A stretch of 64,000 nt of DNA from Manduca sexta (lineage: Eukaryota > Arthropoda > Insecta > Lepidoptera > Sphingidae): the NCBI RefSeq assembly GCF_014839805.1, contig NC_051132.1, positions 3,596,001-3,660,000 of the forward strand. The letters run 5' to 3'. Of the stretch, positions 1 to 10,899 are shown piece by piece. Below the pieces are notes generated by a model. The model ran no database searches and had not been told where the DNA came from. It saw only the letters and a program-made list of their open reading frames with translations. Position numbers and translations under genes: made by a program. Positions within the stretch are counted from its first letter, which is position 1. Every line of letters starts with the position of its first letter.

Positions 1-2170
1 TAGTTCAGAACATACATACATGTAGATCTAATACTCTTTCCAAGAATACTGACGAAAATTTATTTCCACTTCATGGATTTTATTGTGATGAGTCGATAGA
101 AGTGTCGTTAAAATAATTAAGATACATTATAGTGGTAAATTACAAATTTGATTTGATTTGATTGTGTAAAAATCTTATATTTTTATTTGCTGACGACAGT
201 ATTTAATATTCCCTCAGTTCTATGTCCTACAAAAGTAAGGATTTTTATCTTAAATTTTATTCTTTACTTATTAAGAGTTCTTTTATCTACCATAAAGTAC
301 TTACATATTTAAAAAAAATACACAGGAAGTCTATTTTGCTGGGCAATATACACTCAATGTACATTTATTTAGACTTGGCAATATCCACGTCCACAGATAA
401 GTATTATACCTTTTGTGTAGACTATGGACTGAAACCTATACATATATGCAATTTACGATGCGACGGTCGTACGGACCGGACTTATTACTATATATATTTG
501 AAGTTGTTATTTATATTCAGTGACTAGGCGTTGTTAGCTTTTTCCGCTATAAAAGTCCCTAAATTACTATGACAATTTGTAGCGCTATGAGCAGGACGCC
601 AGCACCATCTATTTAAAAAATCAGATAAAAAATCCAATATGTCCCATGGAAATAAATTACCGGAATAGAAAATAGCCTACGTGGTAACATCTCCAGACAT
701 GAAAGTTTCCTTTTTTCTATGCTTATTTTCATACACACATAATCTTGTTTTTATTTGTCTCTGCATACATAACATTACATTGTCATGTTTATAGTATGAT
801 TGAAAGCAATTTGTTTTTAATTTTCACACTTCCTCAATAATACTTCCGTTGTTATAGGTACTGATACGTATGTAATATTATCTATGAAAATTCTTCCTAG
901 TTTACATAATACTACGAGATCATAGAGAACCTCATAGATATTTCCTGACCAAAATATATGTATAATACTCTATGTGTCTATAGTCGGGGATTCCGTGCTA
1001 CTGTGGTCAGTGGTTTTTCAATTTGACAGAGGAAAGAAAATGTTACTCGTAAAGTTCATAATATAATTAGTTTTACCACTAAACTATTGCTAGTTCTCAA
1101 GTCGTTACTCGGATACAAACGTTGCGTTGGTGTACAAGCTGTTCTCACAAAAATAAGGTATGTAAAATTAATAATTGCAATAAAAACTGGAAACTGTGGA
1201 ACAGAACACCGTTCGATTATTTATAGTAAGAAACTTTCTTATACTAGATAAATTACGCGCTAAAGCTATTATAATTATTACCTAGGAGTTATTTAAATTG
1301 TCAAAAACGGCAGGACAGACAATTATCTATTATAAGTAAATTTCTCTGATTGAAGTATGAGCCGCCATGATGGAATCAATAGGTATCAGAATATTACTTA
1401 TTCCGAAAACAAAACAGGAGAAATCACCATACTCTTTTTTAAAGTAAGCTTTTTTTAATATAATATTTTTCGCCTTAATATAATGAGTAAAGTATAATGC
1501 GCTCTGGACTGGTAAGATCCAAAGTTCATTTAGGTTTAGAAACACTGTGGGTACTTATATAAAAACTTGGTTGATCTTTAACAGGTGATCAGTAGCACAA
1601 AATAAACTATAAGGCACTGTTTGTTAAGTACTTAAAGCTTTAATGAGTGACATGGAGTCTAAGATGTGGCGCGTTTTACTGAATCTTAGAATTGTTCGCT
1701 CCACCCGCTTGCCGCGACATTACCTCCGTAGCTTTGTTTTAGTAGTGAAATGAGTAGAAAAAAGTGTTGTCAAATGTATAATAGCCAAATAGCGGAGCTT
1801 CGCCCCCCTCCGACATCCCTAACTGTAACTAATGTGTTGTGTGAAATATTATATGTAAGCTATTTGCGAATCATTAAAGATTATAATTAAAAATGTATAA
1901 CACATTAGAAATACTTATCAAAGAGTCGGGTGTAGCCTAGGTTACATGTTCCTAGTTACCATACAAAATATTTTTACATGTTTAAAACAGAAGGGAGAAA
2001 TATGAATACAAATTACTTCAGAGATTATGTTTTATTATTCGGACAGCGTTTCGCCTTATACTAGTGCACACAATTGAATGTCCATTGAAAATAATGCCTT
2101 GGGTATTTATACCCGTCATTTAACAGTTGGATGTCATGTCACGAACAATCAACGGCGAACCATAGGCAAT
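1..2170. other. Gene-poor upstream stretch
   Basis: No gene is recognised. The sequence is AT-rich with stops in all frames. Three minor points could belong to an untranslated first exon of the zinc-finger gene downstream: a donor-like AAG|GTATGT at 1157/1158, a 36-codon ATG reading frame on the plus strand at 1643-1753, and a less AT-rich patch around 1640-1840. None can be proven from sequence alone. Confidence 0.5.
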
Positions 2171-2225
2171 ATTGATACTGCTGGCTGGCTTGAGTGGAAG
2201 TTGCGGCATTCAACCTCTGTGGTAT

Positions 2226-2346
2226 GGCTTTAGCTTTGGCTTTGGCTGTGGCTGTGGCTTTGGCTTTGGCTTTGGCTTTGGCTTTGGCTTTGGCTTTGGC
2301 TTTGGCTTTGGCTTTGGCTTTGGCTTGGCTTGGCTTTGGCTTGGCT
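2226..2346 (+). repeat. GGCTTT hexanucleotide satellite
   Basis: About 120 bases consist of tandem TGGCTT/GGCTTT units with a few GGCTGT and GGCTT variants. The repeat is open in several frames (Gly-Phe repeats on plus, Lys-Pro repeats on minus), which explains the long low-complexity reading frames here. It lies about 1.5 kb upstream of the zinc-finger coding exons. A coding role is unlikely, because no proper start or splice context surrounds it. Confidence 0.9.
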
Positions 2347-2681
2347 TAACATGTGGCTGCATGGTTGGCTTTGCTTGGCATGTGCTGCGTTGTAACATGT
2401 TTATGTATTATTGTTATATTCTCTAGTGCCAAATGGCCAAAAGTGGTGTGAAACAACAATGGATGACCATAAGTTCATTAAAAACAAAAACAATACAAGT
2501 AGGTGTCTGCCATTTGAATTGAGAATTCAATTCTTAAATGCTTGCTTCAGACCAATCTAATAGCGAATGTGATTTTGAAGAGTATTTGATATATTGTGGA
2601 AGCAAAATTTTACAGCATCATAAGATTCAGAGGAGAATCAGATCACTCAAGTAGAAGATGGTCATAATGGTGACATATCAC

Positions 2682-3044
2682 TTAAGGTGGTAGCTCAAGG
2701 TCCATTTTCATACATTTTGTTTCGGCTTTAATCTGGGTAACTAAACAAGTATTGGCAAGTAAAGAATTTAAATTCACGTCTAGTTAGTGATTAGTTCTCG
2801 CAGTTGAAAGAAAAACGTATAAATAATTAATATGCATGAATATTTCGCCCTTTAAAATTTAATATGACGAAATTTTAAAGGCCGAAATATCCATGCATAT
2901 TAATTATTTTTACATTTTTCTTTCAACTGCGAGAACTAATCACTAACTAGACGTGAATTTAAATTCTTTACTTGCCAATACTTGTTTAGTTACCCAGATT
3001 AAAGCCGAAACAAAATGTATGAAAATGGACCTTGAGCTACCACC
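2682..3044. mobile_element. Fold-back (long hairpin) MITE, copy 1
   Basis: The first half (from TTAAGGTGGTAGCTCAAGG) is the near-perfect reverse complement of the second half (ending CCTTGAGCTACCACC), meeting near 2865. The arms are about 175 bases each. The same arm sequence occurs at 11865-12105 and 31720-32084, so this is a family. The right terminus of this copy has drifted. There is no coding capacity, so it is a non-autonomous DNA transposon. Its superfamily cannot be fixed from this copy alone. Confidence 0.85.
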
Positions 3045-3841
3045 CTGCTCCTTGTGTAGAAATAGCCTGTGTCTTTTCCAAAAAATATTTTTTTGTATCC
3101 AAAAGTAAAAATTATTATAGATTTTTGTGCTTTTTTTTATTGTAGTATTTTTCAAATTTCTTGTAAATAAAATGCGAAAAAAAAAAGGATCTCATATGTC
3201 TGTAATATAGGAATGATCAGTTAATAGTGTTAGTTTTTTTTATTACACTGCTCTTCATATTACAACTACATCCACTTATATGAATCCTATGTACAACTTC
3301 AAACTTATGGCTACCCTCTTAAAGACTTGCCTTTCCTGATTAATAAAATTTTCTCCATACTGTTTTCAAGGATACTTATTCTTACACTACTTATTCTCAC
3401 ACTGAATGGTATAATGTAGAGTTAATTTTCTATTTAAATATATTATAATAAAACTTAGATATACTTTTGTTTTTTATTATATGTTCTTATGACAAAAATT
3501 CCCTTTAAAAATGGCCTATGAATTATAATGTCCCCTATACTTTTAAAAATTGTTGTGTAATTAGTTAAAAATTAAGACAATTTTTATCCCTATTTTCACT
3601 TATTTGTGTTTTTATTTATGAGCATTCACAAGAAAATAACTCATGTAGAACTTACATATTCCAATCAATAAATCGGAACTGCTTATCTTTCTTTAGTCAT
3701 CATACTTCAGTAGAAGTCATTGTCAAATGCCACTAGTATATTTTGTTTAATATACACTGGTTAGTATCTTATGCATCATATTATAATGTATACGCCTATT
3801 CCATTTCCCTAGAATTTGCTTATTTTTATCCTCTTTTACAG
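3045..3841. other. AT-rich stretch upstream of first recognised zinc-finger exon
   Basis: No exon or repeat is recognised apart from poly-A/T runs. It ends in a good pyrimidine tract and AG at 3840-3841, so its 3' part is probably an intron that separates an unseen 5' exon from the coding exon starting at 3842. Confidence 0.4.
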
Positions 3842-4059
3842 GTCTGCTGCGGCCTTATATTTTGTTGAAGGAGAATATGATGTCCAAGTTCAATAAAAAT
3901 GCTATCATTAATGGAATCATCGACTATTTCTGTCTTGTCTGTGAGACATATTTTGCTTCGGAGGAGGCTGCAGAGCAGCACATACAAAAACAAATCCATA
4001 AGAAAAGCCTGGAAAACTGCTCTTACTTAGAAAAGTATAAGAGTGATTGTATTAGAAAG
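3842..4059 (+). CDS. Zinc-finger gene, first recognised exon
   Basis: The acceptor follows a pyrimidine-rich tract (tag at 3841) and the donor is AAG|GTAATT at 4059/4060. The exon carries the start ATG at 3877 and finger 1. The 35 bases before the ATG may be 5' UTR or a continuation of an upstream coding exon. Confidence 0.8.
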
Positions 4060-6087
4060 GTAATTATAAAAATTTAACAAAATGTAAATATCACATAAAA
4101 TATCCCAAGAGTATAGGCAGTAGGCAATGGAGTGTTTGTCTAAGTGATTAAATGGAAATCCGTCTATAATATACATTGTTGTTCCTTTCTCACTCAGTGT
4201 TGTAAATGAAATAATTTGACTATTCTAGGTAAAAGCTGGATACTTTTGCGAGTACTGCAATATATTGTTGTCAACTGGGACCAAAGTGAACTTGCACATT
4301 GATGAGAAGATGCATCAAGACAATAAGGGTATTGCTCTACTTAAGTATGTTGAAGATGACGTAATGGCGTTTAATGATGTTGTGATCAAAGAGGAGGCGT
4401 GGCACGGCTTAACCGGCGACACCTGCGCCATCTGCAACTGTGACGTCGATAACTTCGCCGAACATAAAGTGACAAATGCTCACATACTTAAACTAGTGCA
4501 GGGAAGAATTCAGTTTGGGCCGAACAACTATCTTTATAGAAAGGTAAGGATTCAACACATATGGGATCTTTGATAAAGATTTTTAGTATATAAATAACTG
4601 ATATTTTGTTGATTCCAGGTTGATGATTTGTCTTTCCAATGTTTAACATGCAACAAAATACTTGCTTTAAGCGCATTTGAAAAACATTTAAATGAATCTG
4701 AACATCAAAAAAATTATGTCAGTTGCACCATTGATAATGTGAAAAATGATAAAACAAATATTTTGGATAATAAAAATGATGCGTCAAGTGTCACTAGAGA
4801 TAAAACATCTAATGTGACGCCTACATCAGAAAATACTGTTGAAGATAGCAAATCAAATATACTTGATGCAATCACTGAATTTCAAATGAATGATATAAAT
4901 ATTCACTTTGAATCTGAAAAAGCGTTTTGCAAAAAATGTTATATAGAAGTGAGTTTCAATTATAATGAGATCAAAAAGCATATTGCAGAGCATAAAAATA
5001 AGCATGTGTCACCATTATCAACACCAGCTAGAGTTCAACAAAATCACAAAGTGACTGATATGAAAGGAAAGACTGAATTAAACAATGAAATCAATAAAGA
5101 CTTAAAATATATAACATACCCAAACCAGGGTAATGAAGATAATATTAAAACAGAAGCAGTAGGTAGTGGGTCTAGTGTAGGTGCCACAGCCTCGGATGTT
5201 CATCAAAGTACTGAGCCAGAGTCAGTATGCAATCTCGAAACTTTTGCTGATAACAACAAGATATCATACATTGCAGGGAATAGTACTGCTCATTGCACTG
5301 CATGTGATGTAAAACTACCTGCATCATTAAGAAATTGGAAAGAACATGTCAATGGGGTTATGCACAAATTAAAAATGATGCCTCAAAAAAGACCTAAAAA
5401 TTCAGGTGCTTATTTGCCAAAGCAACAAATGTATGAATTTATTAAGGAAGTGGTTCATATTGAAAATATATGTGGACATGATGTTGTTATCAATGAGAAT
5501 TTTTGTCTTACTGCTATGAGTTTTGTGATGATTAAAGAAGAAAACGATAAGCTTAGATGTCTGTATTGCGAAACGACTTTTGACGAGATTGATATAAAGT
5601 ATCATCTTAGAAATCCGACTCATGATGGCGCCATGGAACACACGCCGGTCGTACTACAAGACCCCACTGAATTTGTAAGAGAGGTGAGCACAATGTTCAT
5701 TAACTGTTTTGCAATATGGTCCTAAATGATGTTGTGGTTGAAATAGAACTATGCTCCTTTGGAGAGCTTAATACTAAACTGTATTATTTAAGAAATACAT
5801 ATTCATCTGGTCTTAAAAATGTTCATTTTATCTTTTTCATCTATTTTTAGATTCGTCCTGGTCAATATCACTGCGGTTATTGCCACTTAGTGGTGGGCGA
5901 TTGGTCGGACTTCGAAGACCATGCAGAATGTGAGGATCATTTACAGAGGAAAAAGACCATGATGTACCGTCTTGACGTGCATAAACCTGTTGTTTTAGAA
6001 CACAGAAGGAAGCAGCAATTGATAGTGTTATCACATATAATGAAAGACAGGTTGGGCATTCCTTTGCAATGGCTTTTACAGGATTAA
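3877..6087 (+). CDS. Eight-finger C2H2 (U1/matrin-like) zinc-finger protein, 4 coding exons
   Basis: Exons 3842-4059, 4229-4543, 4619-5683 and 5851-6087 join through GT-AG introns of 169, 75 and 167 bases, all in phase 0. From the ATG at 3877 (A at -3, second ATG directly after) they give 1,800 bases, 599 residues. Eight zinc fingers are visible. The Cys/Cys/His/His positions of six are 19/22/35/41, 68/71/84/90, 127/130/140/146, 174/177/189/195, 392/395/409/415 and 480/483/495/501. A seventh at 270/273/287/291 has H-x3-H, and the last is at 529/532/545/551. The H-x5-H spacing is typical of U1/matrin/JAZ fingers, which often bind double-stranded RNA or act in RNA-linked complexes. A Lys/Asn/Ser-rich linker separates fingers 4-6. 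The frame stays open upstream of the ATG back to the acceptor at 3842, so an additional N-terminal coding exon is possible. Specific function and name are unknown. Confidence 0.85.
4229..4543 (+). CDS. Zinc-finger gene, exon with fingers 2 and 3
   Basis: Acceptor TTCTAG at 4228 and donor AAG|GTAAGG after 4543; 105 codons, phase 0 at both ends. Finger 3 has an unusually short loop of 9 residues between Cys and His (C127, C130, H140, H146). Confidence 0.85.
4619..5683 (+). CDS. Zinc-finger gene, long exon with fingers 4-7
   Basis: Acceptor TTCCAG at 4618 and donor GAG|GTGAGC after 5683; 355 codons, phase 0. It includes a long low-complexity Asn/Lys/Asp/Ser/Thr linker between fingers 4 and 6, which is likely disordered. 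Confidence 0.85.
5851..6087 (+). CDS. Zinc-finger gene, last exon with finger 8
   Basis: Acceptor TTTTTAG at 5850. It encodes finger 8 (C529, C532, H545, H551) and a basic C-terminal tail ending at TAA 6085-6087. A polyadenylation signal AATAAA follows at 6581. Confidence 0.85.
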   Translation: MRPGQYHCGYCHLVVGDWSDFEDHAECEDHLQRKKTMMYRLDVHKPVVLEHRRKQQLIVLSHIMKDRLGIPLQWLLQD

Positions 6088-6580
6088 GTTCTGATAGAGA
6101 TTTCTTTATTTTTAATTGATAATTTTGTTGTTAATTTGAAAAATAATATAAGTGATTTGTGTAGTAAGTAGTATTCGGCATGTACCTTTAATTTTTTTTT
6201 TACTATGGTCTAAGCACAAATGCTAGTCATATAGTTGCAGAGCACAGGCTATACATATACCACAGACAAATTTTTGTATCTGTCTAAAAAATTAAAATTA
6301 TTGATTTATAGAGTGCTCGAGATTACTTCCAATATCCATATGAGTAAAAAAAAGATTTCCAGGCATGCCTTAATTTCTGTGATACTGAAAAGAATGATTA
6401 AGTAATCTCATTAGTATTATATTCCGATTATATGATATAATTTGCATTTTTATTTGACACAAATGTGACATGATGGTGTACTGCTTTAGCATTATTTAGT
6501 TTTGTTCAACCTATACCATAGACGTAGCTAGTTAGTAGGCTGTGCGCTAGAAACTAAAAGAGAGCTGCCATTTCCTTATA

Positions 6581-6586
6581 AATAAA
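6581..6586 (+). terminator. Candidate poly(A) signal of the zinc-finger gene
   Basis: AATAAA lies about 490 bases after the stop codon on the coding strand. It is the first canonical hexamer downstream. Another AAATAAA lies near 6887. Which of these is used is unknown. Confidence 0.4.
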
Positions 6587-6965
6587 GAATTGATAATTTG
6601 GTGTTTTTAAAAATATATAGTATTAGTAGGCTGCTTCAACATTTTATGGTGGGCACCACAATTCTCTGGGCCTGACTTCTTCCTCTCCTCTCTGGCTACG
6701 GCTGTGTCTAGATGATAATCCGAAACAATTTGCGACTAATGATCAGAGTAGACATGGCTTTATTTTATCCTGTCGAACATTAAATTTTCGCTACGTCGCT
6801 GTATTTTGTTCTTTTTTAAATTTTTTATGTTATTACAGTTCATGTTCCCTTTATGTTGTGTTTGGTTTTAAGCAATCTATTATTTAAATAAAAAAAATGT
6901 TTGCACATTTTTGTTTTGTTTTGTTTTGTTTATAAATAATTTGTTTCAGTTATTTATCTTGTAGA

Positions 6966-7284
6966 GACTGGATTATATGCATCTCGTATATGATATGCAT
7001 TTGCATATTTTGGCAATTTTCGTTGGTTTTTGCATATAAAGCCTAAAATCGGATGGAGCATTGGCGATATCATATTACTTTCCGTTAGCATATAGCATTA
7101 AGTGAAATATTACGTTGCATTGCTACCGACTTACGTTTATTAAAGTGGCCGAGTTGAAAAATAATCAAGGATCTGAAATTTTGCGCAACAAATTCCATTA
7201 ATGGGCGAACTTTACTTTTTATGCATAATTTAAGCATCTTTTATATGGATATTTAGAGCTTTTTAAATTGCATATAATCCGGTC
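6966..7284. mobile_element. MITE with GACYGGATTATATGCA inverted ends
   Basis: The left end GACTGGATTATATGCA is mirrored by TGCATATAATCCGGTC at the right, giving a 319-base non-coding element with roughly 16-base terminal inverted repeats. The target duplication is not clear, so the superfamily is not assigned. Confidence 0.65.
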
Positions 7285-10200
7285 TTTAATCACTGGTCAC
7301 TCACTGACACACGCCTGTAGTTTCGATACCCGCGGTTGCAGTGTTATGTTAGGAGACGAAATATCAAAGACGAGCAAAATGTAAGTTTTCACATTTGTTT
7401 TAAGCAATTAATCACCCATACAAAAATGAAACACTGTTCATATTTAATAGTGTTTATTTTTCCATTTGGACACATTGTTTCCCACTTTCCGTGGTACTTC
7501 AAATACAAAAGAAAATACAATTTATACGACAACCTGTATATACAGAATCGACCATGGCTATTTATCAGCGCGGAATGACATTTTAACTTTTTCGTTCCCA
7601 CGTTTTAGTCATTATTCAGCGCATAACGACCAATAATGTCTCCTCCAGTAATATGCCTGGGATATACACATTTTCCATGTCAATTTTCGCGTTCATTATA
7701 ACAAATTAGGCCAGGGTCGACTGCGTATGCAGGCGGTTGTCCAGGACCTGGGTCTGGTCGCTTAATAAATCTAAGTCACATACACCACACAGTACACATT
7801 ATCGAGAATTGCTACATCACAGATTGTTCGCGTGTCACAAGGCTTGCAATACAAAGTGGATTATTTGAAACATTTTGTAGACCTCACTTGACCATAGATA
7901 TGATAATATAAATTTAAATATTAATTTTTGGTAATAAAGAGCTACAATAATTTTTTGAAATAAGTTTTAATATAACGCTAACCTCAAACGTTTTGCGATA
8001 ACTGCTATCTTCTTTGCAATACTTTGCGTACAAATTATTTCCTTTCACTTTGTATTGCATAATATTTAAATACATAAATACTAACTTACGATTTGGCTCC
8101 ATCTTTGAGCAATCTTAATCCCAGTGATGAGATACGGGTTTATTATTTTGTACATAAATATTTTATAAGTTATCAACAATCACATAAGTTTTGTCATATG
8201 ATAGAATAACACTGATGAAAAGTGCAGAAAAGTGCATATTTTCCTGTACTATTCATCAATAGTCTTGCTAGTAGTTCAATAAGATTTCAGCTGCTGTATT
8301 AAAAGCGGAAATAATTTCTTTGATTGGTGACGAGCTTGATTATGAAGCTATTCCACCAATGTCAGTTCGTTACAAACTGCAGAGTTCTGAGACACTATAG
8401 CTGAATGTCTATGTTGGGAGACTTTGGTTAATCGGAGAAGATAAACGAAGATTGACCGTTGTTGAGTGAGATGTTGTTTATCTATTTTGTTTTACTTTTA
8501 GCGTATTGAATTGATGTTTTCCCAAATGTTAGTGATTGATACCACTAGGGATTTACAGAACACAATTCAATAGGAAATAAGTAATAATATAGAGATTGCC
8601 TGTTTTTTAAAAGGCATCCTAATGACTCCTGTCTTCCCACAAAAAAAGGCTGAAATAACATATCTTTTCCAAACTGTCATTATTACAGTCAAAGCCTATA
8701 GATATAACTTGATGTCATTTTGTAGTGTAACATTTTGTGACAACTTCTCTTACCTATGTGATTGTTTACACATCTACACATCAATCATTCCCCTTAGAAC
8801 AAGTATAAAAACAGACTATTATCACTACAGACTTGTATTACAGCTATTTTCAAATCCAACGTAATTGGCCACAGTGCCATATAAAAGTCCCTGCGTACAC
8901 TCACTACACATCACACTTTATAATTCCTTACAATAAGGCAGTTTTAAATAAACTATATTGTACTCCCGATAACTAATACCAAATCTTATTCCCCATATAT
9001 AACAATAAATAAATGTATGTTTATATGTTTAACTTACGAATTAACTAATAGATCACAATGGAGAAAGGATTATGTGTGGACATGTCTCTATTTGCATTGA
9101 CAGGTATTTGTATTTGTTTGTTTCGTTTATTTATAAATTTATTTCACCTATCAAAATGCACGTATTGTATGTTCATTATTTTAATGGAGCTTATTAGTAC
9201 AATCTATATTTATAAATATAATGTGTCTATATTGTTACAGAGAAGAAAATTTGCCAACACTGAAACACAAAAAATAAATTCAAGGGACGAGTCCACATTC
9301 GCGTCGTTGTATGCCATATCTTCACTGGACGTAAACATATTAATATAAATTTAAGAATTTTAGTTCACACAGCCAGATGTCCGACGGGGGGTCCACACCA
9401 CGCGCGACCCACACACCTTACCGCTACTTCGCACATTTGGTAACTATACTAAAACTCAGTCGCGACAATGGATATACAAGTAGATATTATGAAAAAGTGA
9501 ATTATCTTTCAGTAGTCATCAAAATGCATTTATCTATCTCCCCATAGTTCTAGTATAGAATGTCATGCCCCACAGTGGGACAACATATAACAAAAGCAAT
9601 GTTTTAGAAGAGTAAGCTATCAATGTAATATGAATGTATACAATTTACAGTAGAAGGATACTTCATTCGAAAGCTTGAAGTAGTTTTGTGTCAAAAATGC
9701 TTTGAGTTCCTATTTATACTGAGGTGTCAATGTAATCTTGGTGTATATTTTGTAGATTGTATTAATAAATGTCTTGAGAAAACTCTGTAGTTTAAATTTC
9801 AAGTAGTGGTAGCACAATCACACTTTAAATAGTTAAATTAGATATCAATAAACTCTCAAAATCATAATGAATCTGTTGATGAGAAACTGTCTATCCTGAT
9901 TTGCCCATTGCTATCGACCGAGAGCGTCACCTAGTCAAATTTATGCTGTCCAGTGACAGGACTGTGACAGAACAAGATTGTCTCGAACAGAACTTTAAGA
10001 ATTATTTACTAAGAGTTGCTTTGTACCTCCCCACATGGTTCTAGTGGGACTAGCCATACTTGAGCCACGTCAATGAAGGCGTTTTAGTGCCGCAATAGTA
10101 TCTGCGACTTTGTTACGATAGCAAAAAGTATAGATAAGTGTCCCAAACACATATACTTTACAGTAGATTTAAAGGTCACGTTTAGGCGACACCATCCAAA
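7285..10200. other. Intergenic gap between the convergent genes
   Basis: No gene or clear repeat is recognised. The longest frames (for example 9058-9348 plus, hydrophobic, 96 residues) have the composition expected of random AT-rich DNA. A short GC-rich patch at 9375-9440 has a donor-like GTAAGG on the minus strand and remains unexplained. Confidence 0.45.
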
Positions 10201-10217
10201 AATTATCAAATCCAGTG

Positions 10218-10299
10218 TTTATTTTGTCATGTCCTCTCCATCTTTACCTTATTCTGCAAAAGGAATTTCTAAATGTAAATAAAAGGTCCCCTTTTTATT
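10218..10299 (-). terminator. Candidate poly(A) signals of GPAT1
   Basis: TTTATT occurs at 10294-10299 and 10218-10223, reading AATAAA on the minus strand, roughly 410 and 485 bases beyond the GPAT1 stop codon. Either could end the transcript. No other evidence distinguishes them. Confidence 0.35.
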
Positions 10300-10705
10300 T
10301 GAAATAAATCCTGTGGGGAATTATCATCACTCTGAATACCATAATTTAAGTATATATAATTTTGTTTTCATTTATATCTTCGCTTTGTAAATATGATACT
10401 GACTCTCTTGTTATAGATCCTTAGTCAATGGCTGCCATGTTGCAAAAATAATGTCTTGGAATAAACCAAAAATTTGTTATTCATAAAAACTGCTAGACAT
10501 TTTCAAGTATAATTTTATAACACTCACATGGTATAATTGTCTTTGAATACCACAAATCACTTCAATCGTCCATTTAGTTCCTCTCACATCCAGGAGGCAG
10601 GATGGAGGGTTTTTAACCCTTTGCACAATATTCTGATGCTTCAAGTCAGCTCCAACTCATTTCAGCTCATTACACTGGATCAGTCACTGCACTATCACAC
10701 ACACA

Positions 10706-10899
10706 TTATTCCTTGAGCAGCGGCGTGTCCATGTTGAACTTGTAGATGTTGGCGCAGACGTCGTCGAGACGTTGCTGGTTGTCGTACGGCGGGCACACGC
10801 GCACCATGCGCTCGCGCTCCTGCGTGTACATCTCTATCACGCCCCACTGTCGTAGCAGGCGGTGGCAGTTGCGTATCGCGTCCGTGGACACCGCTTCAC
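10706..10899 (-). CDS. GPAT1: GPAT1 last exon 16
   Basis: Acceptor AATTCCAG; ends with TAA at 10706-10708 after NIYKFNMDTPLLKE. Residues 806-869. Confidence 0.9.

Noticed and set aside
222..527. 101-residue plus-strand frame near the window start
   Set aside because: AT-driven amino-acid composition (Tyr, Lys, Ile, Leu), no domain, and no supporting splice or poly(A) signals.
2172..2426. Gly-Phe and Lys-Pro repeat proteins
   Set aside because: Translations of the GGCTTT satellite. The starts are non-ATG and there is no gene context.
9058..9348. 96-residue hydrophobic ATG frame
   Set aside because: The composition (Ile, Leu, Phe, Tyr, Cys) is that of random AT-rich DNA. No splice sites or domain were recognised.
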